This document shows positions 8,280-14,750 of a DNA stretch of 64,000 nt, in pieces. Within the stretch, counting starts at the first letter, position 1. Every line of letters starts with the position of its first letter. The DNA lies in NCBI RefSeq assembly GCF_029222705.1, contig NZ_JARGZF010000002.1, positions 682,001 through 746,000 of the forward strand. The letters run 5' to 3'. Made by a program: the position numbers and the translations under genes. The notes under the pieces are model-generated. The model was given only the letters and a program-made list of their open reading frames with translations, was not told the DNA's origin and did no database searches. The DNA comes from Knoellia sp. p5-6-4 (GTDB lineage: Bacteria > Actinomycetota > Actinomycetes > Actinomycetales > Dermatophilaceae).

Positions 8280-9047
8280 CTAGATCGCGTAGGTGGCGTC
8301 GGGCCTGGCGAGCTCCACCTCGCCCGGCCACACCGCGGCGGCCTGCGCACGGCATACGGCCGGGTCGTTCCACGACGGCAGGTGGGTGAGCATCAGCCGC
8401 GACACTCCCCCGGCGTCCACCGCCGCCTGGGCGGCGCGGCTGCCGGAGAGGTGGATGTCGCGCGCGGCGTCGCGACCGTCGACGAACGCGGCGTCGGCGA
8501 GCACGAGGTCGGCACCGGTGAACAGCGGCGTGAGCGCGTCACAGGTGTCGGTGTCGCCGCTGTAGGCGAGGACCCGGCCGCCGGCCTCGACCCGGAACCC
8601 GTAGGTCTCGACCGGGTGGTTGACGCGGTACGGCGTCACGGTGAACGGTCCCACGGTCACCGGCTGCTGGTCGGTGAGCCCGTGGAAGACGAACTCGTGG
8701 TTCATCCCCCCGTCGTCGAGCCCGTGGTAGGCCAGTTCGATCCGCTCGGCGGTGTCCTTGGGCCCGTAGACCGGGAGCGGGTCCGGCAGCGGGCCCGACG
8801 GCTGGTACTTGCGCGTGACGTAGAGGCCGAGCAGGTCGACACAGTGGTCGGGGTGCAGGTGGCTGACCATCACGGCGTCGAGGTCGGCGGGGTCGATGTG
8901 GCGCTGCAGCGCGCCGAGCGCCCCGCTGCCGAGGTCGAGCAGGAGGTTGACGTCGCGGCCGTCGTGCTCGGCGCGCAGCAGATAGCTCGACGCCGGCGAG
9001 TTGGGGCCGGCGAACGAGCCCGAGCACCCCACGATGGTCAGCCTCAT
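8280..9047 (-). CDS. Metallo-beta-lactamase-fold hydrolase (RNase Z-like)
   Basis: A 255-residue MBL-fold protein. Zinc-site motifs are [14 protein letters not shown] (HxHxDH), [21 protein letters not shown] and [13 protein letters not shown], ending in LMLTHLPSW. The spacing resembles RNase Z/ElaC-like and other small single-domain hydrolases; the true substrate is not known. The ATG overlaps the murI stop by four bases. The murI-MBL pair near rph-rdgB is a conserved actinobacterial neighbourhood, which suggests a housekeeping nucleic-acid or cell-wall role. Confidence 0.85.
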   Translation of the reverse strand: MRLTIVGCSGSFAGPNSPASSYLLRAEHDGRDVNLLLDLGSGALGALQRHIDPADLDAVMVSHLHPDHCVDLLGLYVTRKYQPSGPLPDPLPVYGPKDTAERIELAYHGLDDGGMNHEFVFHGLTDQQPVTVGPFTVTPYRVNHPVETYGFRVEAGGRVLAYSGDTDTCDALTPLFTGADLVLADAAFVDGRDAARDIHLSGSRAAQAAVDAGGVSRLMLTHLPSWNDPAVCRAQAAAVWPGEVELARPDATYAI

Positions 9048-9850
9048 GCCGTCACCACCGAGGCGGGACGGGCGGCGACGGCCTCCGGGCCGAGGAACCG
9101 CCGGGCGAGCCGGGCGAACTCGTCGGGGTCGCCTGTGGTGAGGAACTCGTGCTCGGGTTCCGGCAGGTGGTCGGGCCGCAGCGCGTCGGCGTCGGCGAGC
9201 AGGCGGAAGACGTCCTTGGCGGTCTCCTCCGCGCTGGAGACCAGGGTGACGCCGTCGCCCATCACGTAGGAGATGACGCCGGTCAGCAGCGGGTAGTGCG
9301 TGCAGCCGAGGATCAGCGTGTCGACGCCGCGGTCCTGCACCGCCGCGAGGTAGTCGTGGGCGACGCCGAGCAGCTCCGGGCCGCTGGTGATGCCGGCCTC
9401 GACGAACTCGACGAACCGCGGGCACGGCTGCGAGGTGACCTCCACGTGGGGTGCCGCGGCGAAGGCGTCGACGTAGGCGCCGGACTGGTGCGTGCCGCGG
9501 GTGGAGATCACGCCCACCCGTTGGTTGCGGGTGGCCGCCGCAGCGCGTCGCACGGCCGGGCGGATGACCTCGACCACGGGCACGTCGTAGCGTTCGCGCG
9601 CGTCGTGGAGCACCGCCGCGCTGGCGGTGTTGCACGCGATGACGAGGGCCTTCACACCGCGCTCGACCAACCGGTCGAGGCACTCGAGGGCGAACTCGCG
9701 GGTCTGTGCGATCGGCCTGGGGCCGTAGGGCTGGCGCGCGGTGTCTGCGAGGTAGACCACCGGCTCGTGGGGCAGCTGGTCGAGGACCGACCGGGCGACG
9801 GTCAGCCCGCCGTAGCCGGAGTCGAAGATCCCGATCGGTGCATCTGCCAC
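9044..9850 (-). CDS. murI: Glutamate racemase
   Basis: A 268-residue cofactor-independent racemase that makes D-glutamate for peptidoglycan. Both catalytic cysteines sit in the expected motifs: [12 protein letters not shown] (first half) and [11 protein letters not shown] (second half); the N-terminal [13 protein letters not shown] is the family signature. The GTG start has TACATT 6 bases upstream and no ribosome binding site, pointing to a leaderless message. It is the first gene of a two-gene operon with the downstream metallo-hydrolase. Confidence 0.95.
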   Translation of the reverse strand: MADAPIGIFDSGYGGLTVARSVLDQLPHEPVVYLADTARQPYGPRPIAQTREFALECLDRLVERGVKALVIACNTASAAVLHDARERYDVPVVEVIRPAVRRAAAATRNQRVGVISTRGTHQSGAYVDAFAAAPHVEVTSQPCPRFVEFVEAGITSGPELLGVAHDYLAAVQDRGVDTLILGCTHYPLLTGVISYVMGDGVTLVSSAEETAKDVFRLLADADALRPDHLPEPEHEFLTTGDPDEFARLARRFLGPEAVAARPASVVTA

Positions 9851-9856
9851 CGGACA

Positions 9857-9862
9857 AATGTA
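9857..9862 (-). promoter_or_regulatory. Leaderless -10 box of murI
   Basis: TACATT on the minus strand, 6 bases before the GTG start codon of murI. Confidence 0.5.
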
Positions 9863-9955
9863 GTTCGGGGCACCGTCAGAGCCCGCCTCGACGGCGCGTC
9901 GCGTCGGTCACAGTGTGCTCACGAGCGGGCCGCGCAGGCGCCCGACACCGCGCCA

Positions 9956-10588
9956 TCAGCCGCCGAGGGCGTGGGCCAGGGTCTCCTGGAGCCAGGTGAG
10001 GAAGTCGTAGACGGCGAGCGCGTAGACCGCGGGGTCGTCGTCGTCGAGCGAGGCCACCTCCGCCTCGAGCACGTCGAGGTCCTCGTCGGTGCGCAGCCCG
10101 AGGCGCTCGCCGAGGACGAGGCGCACGTCGGTGAGCGCCACCACCATCGCCACGGCCTGCGCCTGGTCGAGCTCGACGCGCTGGTCCGGGGCAGCGGCGA
10201 GGACCGCGATCGCGGTCGAGAGGTTGGCGACCTTGCGGGTGCGCAGTCCCTGCTCGGTGAAGCGGCGGAACTCGGCCGCGATCTGCTCGTCCTCACGGTG
10301 CGCGGCGGGCAGCAGGCGCTCGAGCGCGGGGTCACGCTGTTCCAGGTCACCGGGCGACGGCGGCACGCCGGGGGCCTGGTCCTCCGGCGAGACCGAGACG
10401 CCCCAGCCCGAGCCGCCGAGACCGGCGACGATCTGGTCGAACGCGTCGCCCCCGGCGTCACCGGGGGTGTCGGCCTCGGGCTCCAGGATCTCGCGGACCT
10501 GCTCCATCAGCCCGACGACGAGGCCCCGTTCGACGGCGTCGAGCTTGGCGACGAAGACCTCACCCTTGCGCTTGAAACCCCGCGCCAC
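9956..10588 (-). CDS. DUF2017 family protein
   Basis: A 210-residue cytoplasmic protein of the actinobacterial DUF2017 family, starting MARGFKRKGEVFVAKLDAVE. It is largely helical and acidic with no catalytic motif I can name. It directly abuts clpS, the usual arrangement in Actinobacteria, so a link to ClpS/ClpC proteolysis is plausible but unproven. The region downstream (9863-9955) towards murI holds nothing I can identify. Confidence 0.85.
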   Translation of the reverse strand: MARGFKRKGEVFVAKLDAVERGLVVGLMEQVREILEPEADTPGDAGGDAFDQIVAGLGGSGWGVSVSPEDQAPGVPPSPGDLEQRDPALERLLPAAHREDEQIAAEFRRFTEQGLRTRKVANLSTAIAVLAAAPDQRVELDQAQAVAMVVALTDVRLVLGERLGLRTDEDLDVLEAEVASLDDDDPAVYALAVYDFLTWLQETLAHALGG

Positions 10589-10879
10589 TCAGCTGTCCTT
10601 CTGGAAGGTGGCCCACAGGCCGTAGCCCTGGAGGGCCTCGGTGTCGGCCTCCATCTTCTCGCGCGTGCCGGTCGACACCACCGCCCTGCCCTTGACGTGC
10701 ACGTCCATCATCAGCTTCTCCGCCTTGGCCTTCGAGTAGCCGAAGTAGGTCTGGAACACGAAGGTCACGTAGGACATGAGGTTGACGGGGTCGTTCCACA
10801 CCAGGGTGATCCAGGGGACGTCGAGCTCGGCGTCCTCGCTGGTGGAGACGCTCTCCTGCTCTACGGGGGCGATCGACAC
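10589..10879 (-). CDS. clpS: ATP-dependent Clp protease adaptor ClpS
   Basis: A 96-residue adaptor that delivers N-degron substrates to the Clp ATPase. The conserved core is visible: WITLVWNDPVNLMSYVTFVF, then GYSKAKAEKLMMDVHVKGRA and a C-terminal LQGYGLWATFQKD; the Asp-Pro and the Met/His positions belong to the N-end-rule pocket and Clp-binding surface. Two adjacent GTG codons could start translation. I choose the second (10879) because a TATTGT -10 hexamer lies 6 bases upstream. It is cotranscribed with DUF2017 and diverges from pncB. Confidence 0.92.
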   Translation of the reverse strand: MSIAPVEQESVSTSEDAELDVPWITLVWNDPVNLMSYVTFVFQTYFGYSKAKAEKLMMDVHVKGRAVVSTGTREKMEADTEALQGYGLWATFQKDS

Positions 10880-10885
10880 CACCCC

Positions 10886-10895
10886 ACAATAGGCT
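10886..10895. promoter_or_regulatory. Overlapping divergent -10 boxes of clpS and pncB
   Basis: On the minus strand TATTGT (10886-10891) lies 6 bases before the clpS GTG. On the plus strand TAGGCT (10890-10895) lies 6 bases before the pncB GTG. The two hexamers share the two bases TA at 10890-10891, so one DNA site could fire in either direction. Both messages would be leaderless. Confidence 0.55.
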
Positions 10896-10901
10896 GCCGT
10901 C

Positions 10902-12218
10902 GTGACTGCATCGGCACCGAGCACGGCTCTGCTCACCGACCACTACGAGCTCACCATGGTCGAGGCCGCCCTGCGCAGCGGCGCCGCCTCGAGGGACTGC
11001 GTCTTCGAGGTCTTCGCGCGGCGGCTGCCGGAGGGACGGCGCTACGGCGTCGTGGCCGGCACCGGCCGGCTGCTCGACGCCATCGAGCAGTTCCGCTTCT
11101 CCGACGAGGAGGTCGAGCAGCTGCGGCGCACCCGGGTGGTCGACGACCCCACGCTGGAGTTCCTCGCCTCCTACCGGTTCCGGGGCGACATCTGGGGGTA
11201 TGCCGAGGGCGAGTGCTACTTCCCCTACTCCCCCGTCCTCGTGGTCGAGTCCGACTTCGCGCACGGGGTGGTGCTCGAGACCCTCGTGCTCAGCATCCTC
11301 AACCACGACAGCGCAGTGGCCAGCGCCGCCTCGCGCATGACCTCCGCGGCCGGGGACCGGCCCTGCATCGAGATGGGCTCGCGGCGCACGCACGAGGAGG
11401 CGGCCGTGGCCGCCGCCCGCGCGGCATACATCGCCGGCTTCGCCACCACCTCCAACCTCGAGGCCGGCCGGCGCTACGGCGTTCCCACGGCCGGCACGGC
11501 CGCGCACGCGTTCACGCTCCTGCACGACGACGAGCGGGAGGCGTTCACCGCCCAGGTCGAGTCGCTCGGCAAAGGCACCACCCTGCTCGTCGACACCTAC
11601 GACGTCGTCAGCGCCGTGCGGACCGCCGTCGAGATCGCCGGCCCCGAGCTCGGTGCCGTGCGGCTCGACTCGGGTGACCTGCTGAGCCAGGCCCGCGAGG
11701 TGCGCGCCCTGCTCAACGACCTCGGCGCCCAGGACACCAAGATCGTGGTGACCTCCGACCTCGACGAGTACGCCATCGCCGGGCTCGCGGCCGGACCGGT
11801 CGACCGCTACGGCGTCGGCACGTCCCTCGTCACCGGATCGGGCCACCCCACCGCCGGCATGGTCTACAAGCTCGTGGCCCGCACCGACGACGGCGGCACC
11901 ATGGTCAGCGTCGCCAAGAAGAGCAAGGACAAGCAGTCGGTCGGGGGGCGCAAGTACGCGCTGCGCCGGCTCAACGCCAAGGGGTGTGCCGAGGCCGAGG
12001 TGATCGGCCTCGGCGAGCACCCGGCCGACGACGGCGACGACCGGGCGCTGCTCGTGCCCCTGGTGCGCGACGGCGAGGTCGTCGGCCGGGACGCGTGCAC
12101 GATCGAGGCCGCCCGGGCCCGGCACGAGGCCTCCCGCGCCGAGCTGCCCGCCGCTGCGCACCGGCTCCAGCGCGGTGAGCCGGCCATCCCCACCCTGTTC
12201 GAGGACAACCTGCCCTGA
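10902..12218 (+). CDS. pncB: Nicotinate phosphoribosyltransferase
   Basis: A 438-residue enzyme of the Preiss-Handler NAD salvage pathway (nicotinate + PRPP to nicotinate mononucleotide). Family motifs include the N-terminal LLTDHYELTM, SSRAA-like EMGSRRTHEEAA, GTAAHAF, LLVDTYD and VRLDSGDLL near the middle, and YGVGTSLVTG. Length matches the bacterial type. The GTG start is leaderless. Nicotinamidase follows 19 bases downstream but has its own -10 hexamer. Confidence 0.95.
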   Translation: MTASAPSTALLTDHYELTMVEAALRSGAASRDCVFEVFARRLPEGRRYGVVAGTGRLLDAIEQFRFSDEEVEQLRRTRVVDDPTLEFLASYRFRGDIWGYAEGECYFPYSPVLVVESDFAHGVVLETLVLSILNHDSAVASAASRMTSAAGDRPCIEMGSRRTHEEAAVAAARAAYIAGFATTSNLEAGRRYGVPTAGTAAHAFTLLHDDEREAFTAQVESLGKGTTLLVDTYDVVSAVRTAVEIAGPELGAVRLDSGDLLSQAREVRALLNDLGAQDTKIVVTSDLDEYAIAGLAAGPVDRYGVGTSLVTGSGHPTAGMVYKLVARTDDGGTMVSVAKKSKDKQSVGGRKYALRRLNAKGCAEAEVIGLGEHPADDGDDRALLVPLVRDGEVVGRDACTIEAARARHEASRAELPAAAHRLQRGEPAIPTLFEDNLP

Positions 12219-12224
12219 CCGCAC

Positions 12225-12230
12225 TAGCGT
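12225..12230 (+). promoter_or_regulatory. Leaderless -10 box of pncA
   Basis: TAGCGT lies exactly 7 bases before the pncA ATG, in the short gap after pncB. It supports separate, leaderless transcription of pncA. Confidence 0.5.
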
Positions 12231-12237
12231 GGGCGGT

Positions 12238-12831
12238 ATGGCAGGCAGCTCGCGCGCGCTGATCATCGTCGACGTCCAGAACGACTTCTGCGAGGGTGGG
12301 TCGCTCGCCGTCGCCGGCGGGGCCGAGACCGCGCGCCGCATCAGTGAGCACGTGGGCACCCGTGGCGACGAGTATGCCGCGATCGTCGCCACGGCCGACT
12401 GGCACGACGACCCGGGCCTCCACTTCAGCGACCGTCCGGACTTCGTGGAGTCATGGCCGGCCCACTGCCGCATCGGCACCGACGGCGCGCTGTTCCACCC
12501 CGACGTCGCCGGTGCCCTCGACTCCGTCCACGCGGTCTTCCGCAAGGGACACCGCAGCGCCGCCTACAGCGGGTTCGAGGGCTTCACCGTCGAGGCGGAC
12601 GAGCAGGTCGGCCTCGCCGCCTGGCTGCGCGGCCGCCGCATCGAGGAGGTGCACGTCGTCGGCATCGCCACCGACCACTGCGTTCGCGCCACCGCCCTCG
12701 ACGCGGTGACGGAGGGCTTCGCCACGACGGTGCTGCTCGACCTGACAGCCGGCGTCGCCCCGGAGACCACCGAGCGTGCCCTGGCCCAGCTGCGCGGTGC
12801 CGGCGTCGCGGTCGACCGGTCGCGCCCCTGA
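12238..12831 (+). CDS. pncA: Nicotinamidase (isochorismatase-fold)
   Basis: A 197-residue hydrolase that converts nicotinamide to nicotinate, feeding PncB. It begins ALIIVDVQNDFCEGGSLAV with the catalytic Asp in DVQNDF, has TADWHDDPGLHF with metal-binding residues, a conserved Lys in FRKGH, and the nucleophilic cysteine in GIATDHCVRATALDA. ATG 12238 is preferred over the in-frame start inside pncB because of the 7-base-spaced -10 box. The pncB-pncA pair gives a complete two-step salvage module. Confidence 0.95.
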   Translation: MAGSSRALIIVDVQNDFCEGGSLAVAGGAETARRISEHVGTRGDEYAAIVATADWHDDPGLHFSDRPDFVESWPAHCRIGTDGALFHPDVAGALDSVHAVFRKGHRSAAYSGFEGFTVEADEQVGLAAWLRGRRIEEVHVVGIATDHCVRATALDAVTEGFATTVLLDLTAGVAPETTERALAQLRGAGVAVDRSRP

Positions 12832-12874
12832 CCGCCCGCACCCGGTCGCTCGCCTGACCGCTCCGGACAGGCGG

Positions 12875-12913
12875 CGAGGCCCCGGCTGACGTGCTGAGTC
12901 GGTCGGGGCCTCG
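12875..12913. terminator. Hairpin terminator after pncA
   Basis: CGAGGCCCCG (12875-12884) pairs perfectly with CGGGGCCTCG (12904-12913) around a 19-base loop. It can end pncB-pncA transcription from the left and any minus-strand transcript from the right. There is no T-run, as usual at this GC content. Confidence 0.65.
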
Positions 12914-13085
12914 TCATGGTCGCCCGGTAGGACATTGCCGGGCTCACGCTGGCTGCTCCACCTTTCCCACCCTCGTCGGGGGCAGGTCCTCCGGCTTTCC
13001 CGGCAGGTGAGGGTCTCGCCGGCCAGCGAGGTCGCTCCCCGCGCCGGTTGCCGTCCCGCTGGCCGGCGGGACCGCTTCCTTTGCC
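12914..13085 (-). ncRNA. Candidate structured small RNA (minus strand)
   Basis: No convincing protein frame covers this noncoding stretch, which is dense in inverted repeats. GAGGGT (13009-13014) pairs with ACCCTC (12969-12974) and encloses a CCGG-loop-CCGG hairpin (12991-13003); CTCGC/GCGAG (13015-13029) and a GTCCCGC/GCGGGAC pair near 13051-13072 flank it. On the minus strand TACTGT (13093-13098) could be a -10 with a start near 13085, and the hairpin at 12875-12913 would end the transcript at about 210 bases. I could not match it to a known RNA family from memory. Confidence 0.3.
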
Positions 13086-13130
13086 GATTACGACAGTACC
13101 TTTATCCCTCCGGTACCCGGTTGTGCGAAA

Positions 13131-13144
13131 GGGACTTTGGTCCC
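13131..13144. promoter_or_regulatory. DosR/DevR-like palindrome
   Basis: GGGACTTTGGTCCC differs by one base from the core GGGACTWWAGTCCC of the mycobacterial DosR (DevR) box. It is centred about 52 bases upstream of the possible minus-strand start at 13085 and about 226 bases upstream of the nitrate transporter start on the plus strand. In Mycobacterium tuberculosis narK2 is a DosR target; whether this organism has a DosR homologue cannot be seen here. Confidence 0.4.
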
Positions 13145-13261
13145 GTAGGCATCCATGAGCCGGTGGCTGTGGCACCACGCGACCCGCCCGCAGGACCGCC
13201 CGAGCCCGCGACCTCGCGGCCCCTGACCTCACAGTCCGTCCGTCGCCGCTGTGCGCCCGGC

Positions 13262-13299
13262 GTTACGGACGTTTAACGGCGGGCGCGCTGCCGGGTAAC
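13262..13299 (+). promoter_or_regulatory. GlnR-like half-sites upstream of the nitrate transporter
   Basis: GTTAC (13262-13266), six bases, TTAAC (13273-13277), and after two 11-base steps GTAAC (13295-13299). This follows the 11-base spacing of GlnR half-sites (gTnAC-n6-GaAAC), although the third position is not filled. It lies 65 bases before the transporter ATG. The surrounding gap (13145-13363) holds nothing else I can support apart from the aaggag ribosome binding site just before 13364. Confidence 0.4.
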
Positions 13300-13363
13300 A
13301 CGCCGGCGCCAAGGTGGACCGCGTTCCCTTCACGACCACGCCGCCCAGCGCAAGGAGCCACCG

Positions 13364-14743
13364 ATGACCGCGAGCCCCCGGGCCGAGCTCTCCTCCCTCG
13401 AGTCCCCCGCCCACCTGGCCCCGCCGACGCCGGCCGTCCCCCTCCACCGCTCCGGCCGGTGGATCGACCACTGGGACCCCGAGGACGCGGTGTTCTGGCG
13501 CGGTGGAGGACGCTCGATCGCCCGGCGCAACCTGGCCCTGTCGGTCTACGCCGAGTTCCTCGGCTTCTGCGTGTGGGCGCTGTGGAGCGTCGTCGTCCCC
13601 CAGCTGCCGGCAGCCGGGTTCAGCCTCACCCTCGACCAGCAGTTCTGGCTCATCGCGGTGCCGAGCCTCGTCGGGGCCACGATCCGGATCCCCTACACCT
13701 TCGCCGTACCGGTCTTCGGCGGCCGCAACTGGACCGTCATCTCCTCGCTGCTCCTGCTCGTGCCCGCCCTGGCCCTGGCCTGGGCCGTCACCCGACCCGA
13801 GACGTCGTTCGGGGTGCTGCTGGCCTGCGCCGCGCTGGCCGGGTTCGGCGGCGGCAACTTCGCCTCGTCGATGACCAACATCTCCTTCTTCTTCCCGGAG
13901 GCGGAGAAGGGACGGGCGCTGGGGCTCAACGCTGCCGGCGGCAACCTCGGCACTGGCGTGGTGCAGCTGGTCGTGCCGGCCGTGGTCGCCGTAGGGGCCG
14001 GCGTCCACCTGGAGCGAGCCGGGCTCGTCTTCGTGCCGCTGGCCCTGCTCGCTGCCGTGCTCGCCTGGCGCGGCATGGACAACCTCAGCGGCGCCAGGGC
14101 CGACTACCGCAGCTTCGCGGCCGCGACTCGCAGTCCCCACACGTGGGTGATCTCGTTCCTCTACATCGGCACCTTCGGCTCGTTCATCGGCTACTCCGGC
14201 GCCTTCCCCACCCTGCTGAAGACGCAGTTCCCCGAGGTGTCGACCTCGATCGCCTTCCTCGGCGCCCTCGTCGGGGCCCTCACCCGTCCGCTCGGCGGCA
14301 TGGTGGCCGACCGCCTCGGCGGGGCACGGGTCACCATCGCCTCCTTCGCCGTCCTGGCCACCGGAGCGGTGGGCGCGGTCGCTGCGCTCGAACAGCACAG
14401 CTTCGCGCTCTTCTTCCTCTCGTTCATGGTGCTGTTCACCGGTGCCGGCATCGGCAACGGCGCGACCTACCGGATGATCCCGGCCGTATTCCGGTCCGGC
14501 GTCACCAGCGCCGCCCAGCTGGCGGTGGCGCGCAAGGCGGCCGCCGGCTGCATCGGCATCGCCGGCGCCGTCGGCGCCTACGGCGGCTTCCTCATCCCGC
14601 GGGGTTTCGCGATGGCCAAGGAGGCCTACGGCTCCCTCGTCCCTGCTCTCTGGGTGTTCGTGGTCGCCTACCTGCTCATGGCCGCCCTGACGTATGCCGT
14701 GTACGCCCGGCGCGGTGCCTCACTCGCCGCCGAGCGGGTGTGA
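13364..14743 (+). CDS. narK: MFS nitrate/nitrite transporter (NarK/NasA type)
   Basis: A 459-residue major-facilitator membrane protein with about 12 hydrophobic segments after a ~55-residue polar N-terminus. The nitrate-transporter signature is clear: AGFGGGNFASSMTNISFFFP followed by AEKGRALGLNAAGGNLG, and a second, related glycine-rich segment GAGIGNGATYRMIP in the C-terminal half. Conserved Arg residues (IRIPYTF, TRPLGG) belong to the anion pathway. The ATG has a good aaggag site. It leads the assimilatory nitrate cluster; nasA starts 7 bases after its stop. Confidence 0.92.
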   Translation: MTASPRAELSSLESPAHLAPPTPAVPLHRSGRWIDHWDPEDAVFWRGGGRSIARRNLALSVYAEFLGFCVWALWSVVVPQLPAAGFSLTLDQQFWLIAVPSLVGATIRIPYTFAVPVFGGRNWTVISSLLLLVPALALAWAVTRPETSFGVLLACAALAGFGGGNFASSMTNISFFFPEAEKGRALGLNAAGGNLGTGVVQLVVPAVVAVGAGVHLERAGLVFVPLALLAAVLAWRGMDNLSGARADYRSFAAATRSPHTWVISFLYIGTFGSFIGYSGAFPTLLKTQFPEVSTSIAFLGALVGALTRPLGGMVADRLGGARVTIASFAVLATGAVGAVAALEQHSFALFFLSFMVLFTGAGIGNGATYRMIPAVFRSGVTSAAQLAVARKAAAGCIGIAGAVGAYGGFLIPRGFAMAKEAYGSLVPALWVFVVAYLLMAALTYAVYARRGASLAAERV

Positions 14744-14750
14744 GGACGAG

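Noticed and set aside
9149-11677. Very long open frame (over 800 codons) on the plus strand
   Set aside because: It runs antisense to murI, DUF2017 and clpS and out of frame through pncB, with Arg/Ala/Gly-rich composition typical of shadow frames at 72% GC.
12914-13130. Known riboswitch (cobalamin, SAM, ydaO/c-di-AMP, Moco) or SRP/6S/RNase P RNA
   Set aside because: I compared remembered consensus cores and found none that fits; a covariance search would be needed to exclude them fully.
12564-13232. Minus-strand open frame of 222 codons across the pncA-narK gap
   Set aside because: It is half antisense to pncA, lacks a start signal, and its composition (Arg/Pro/Ala) is that of random GC-rich sequence.
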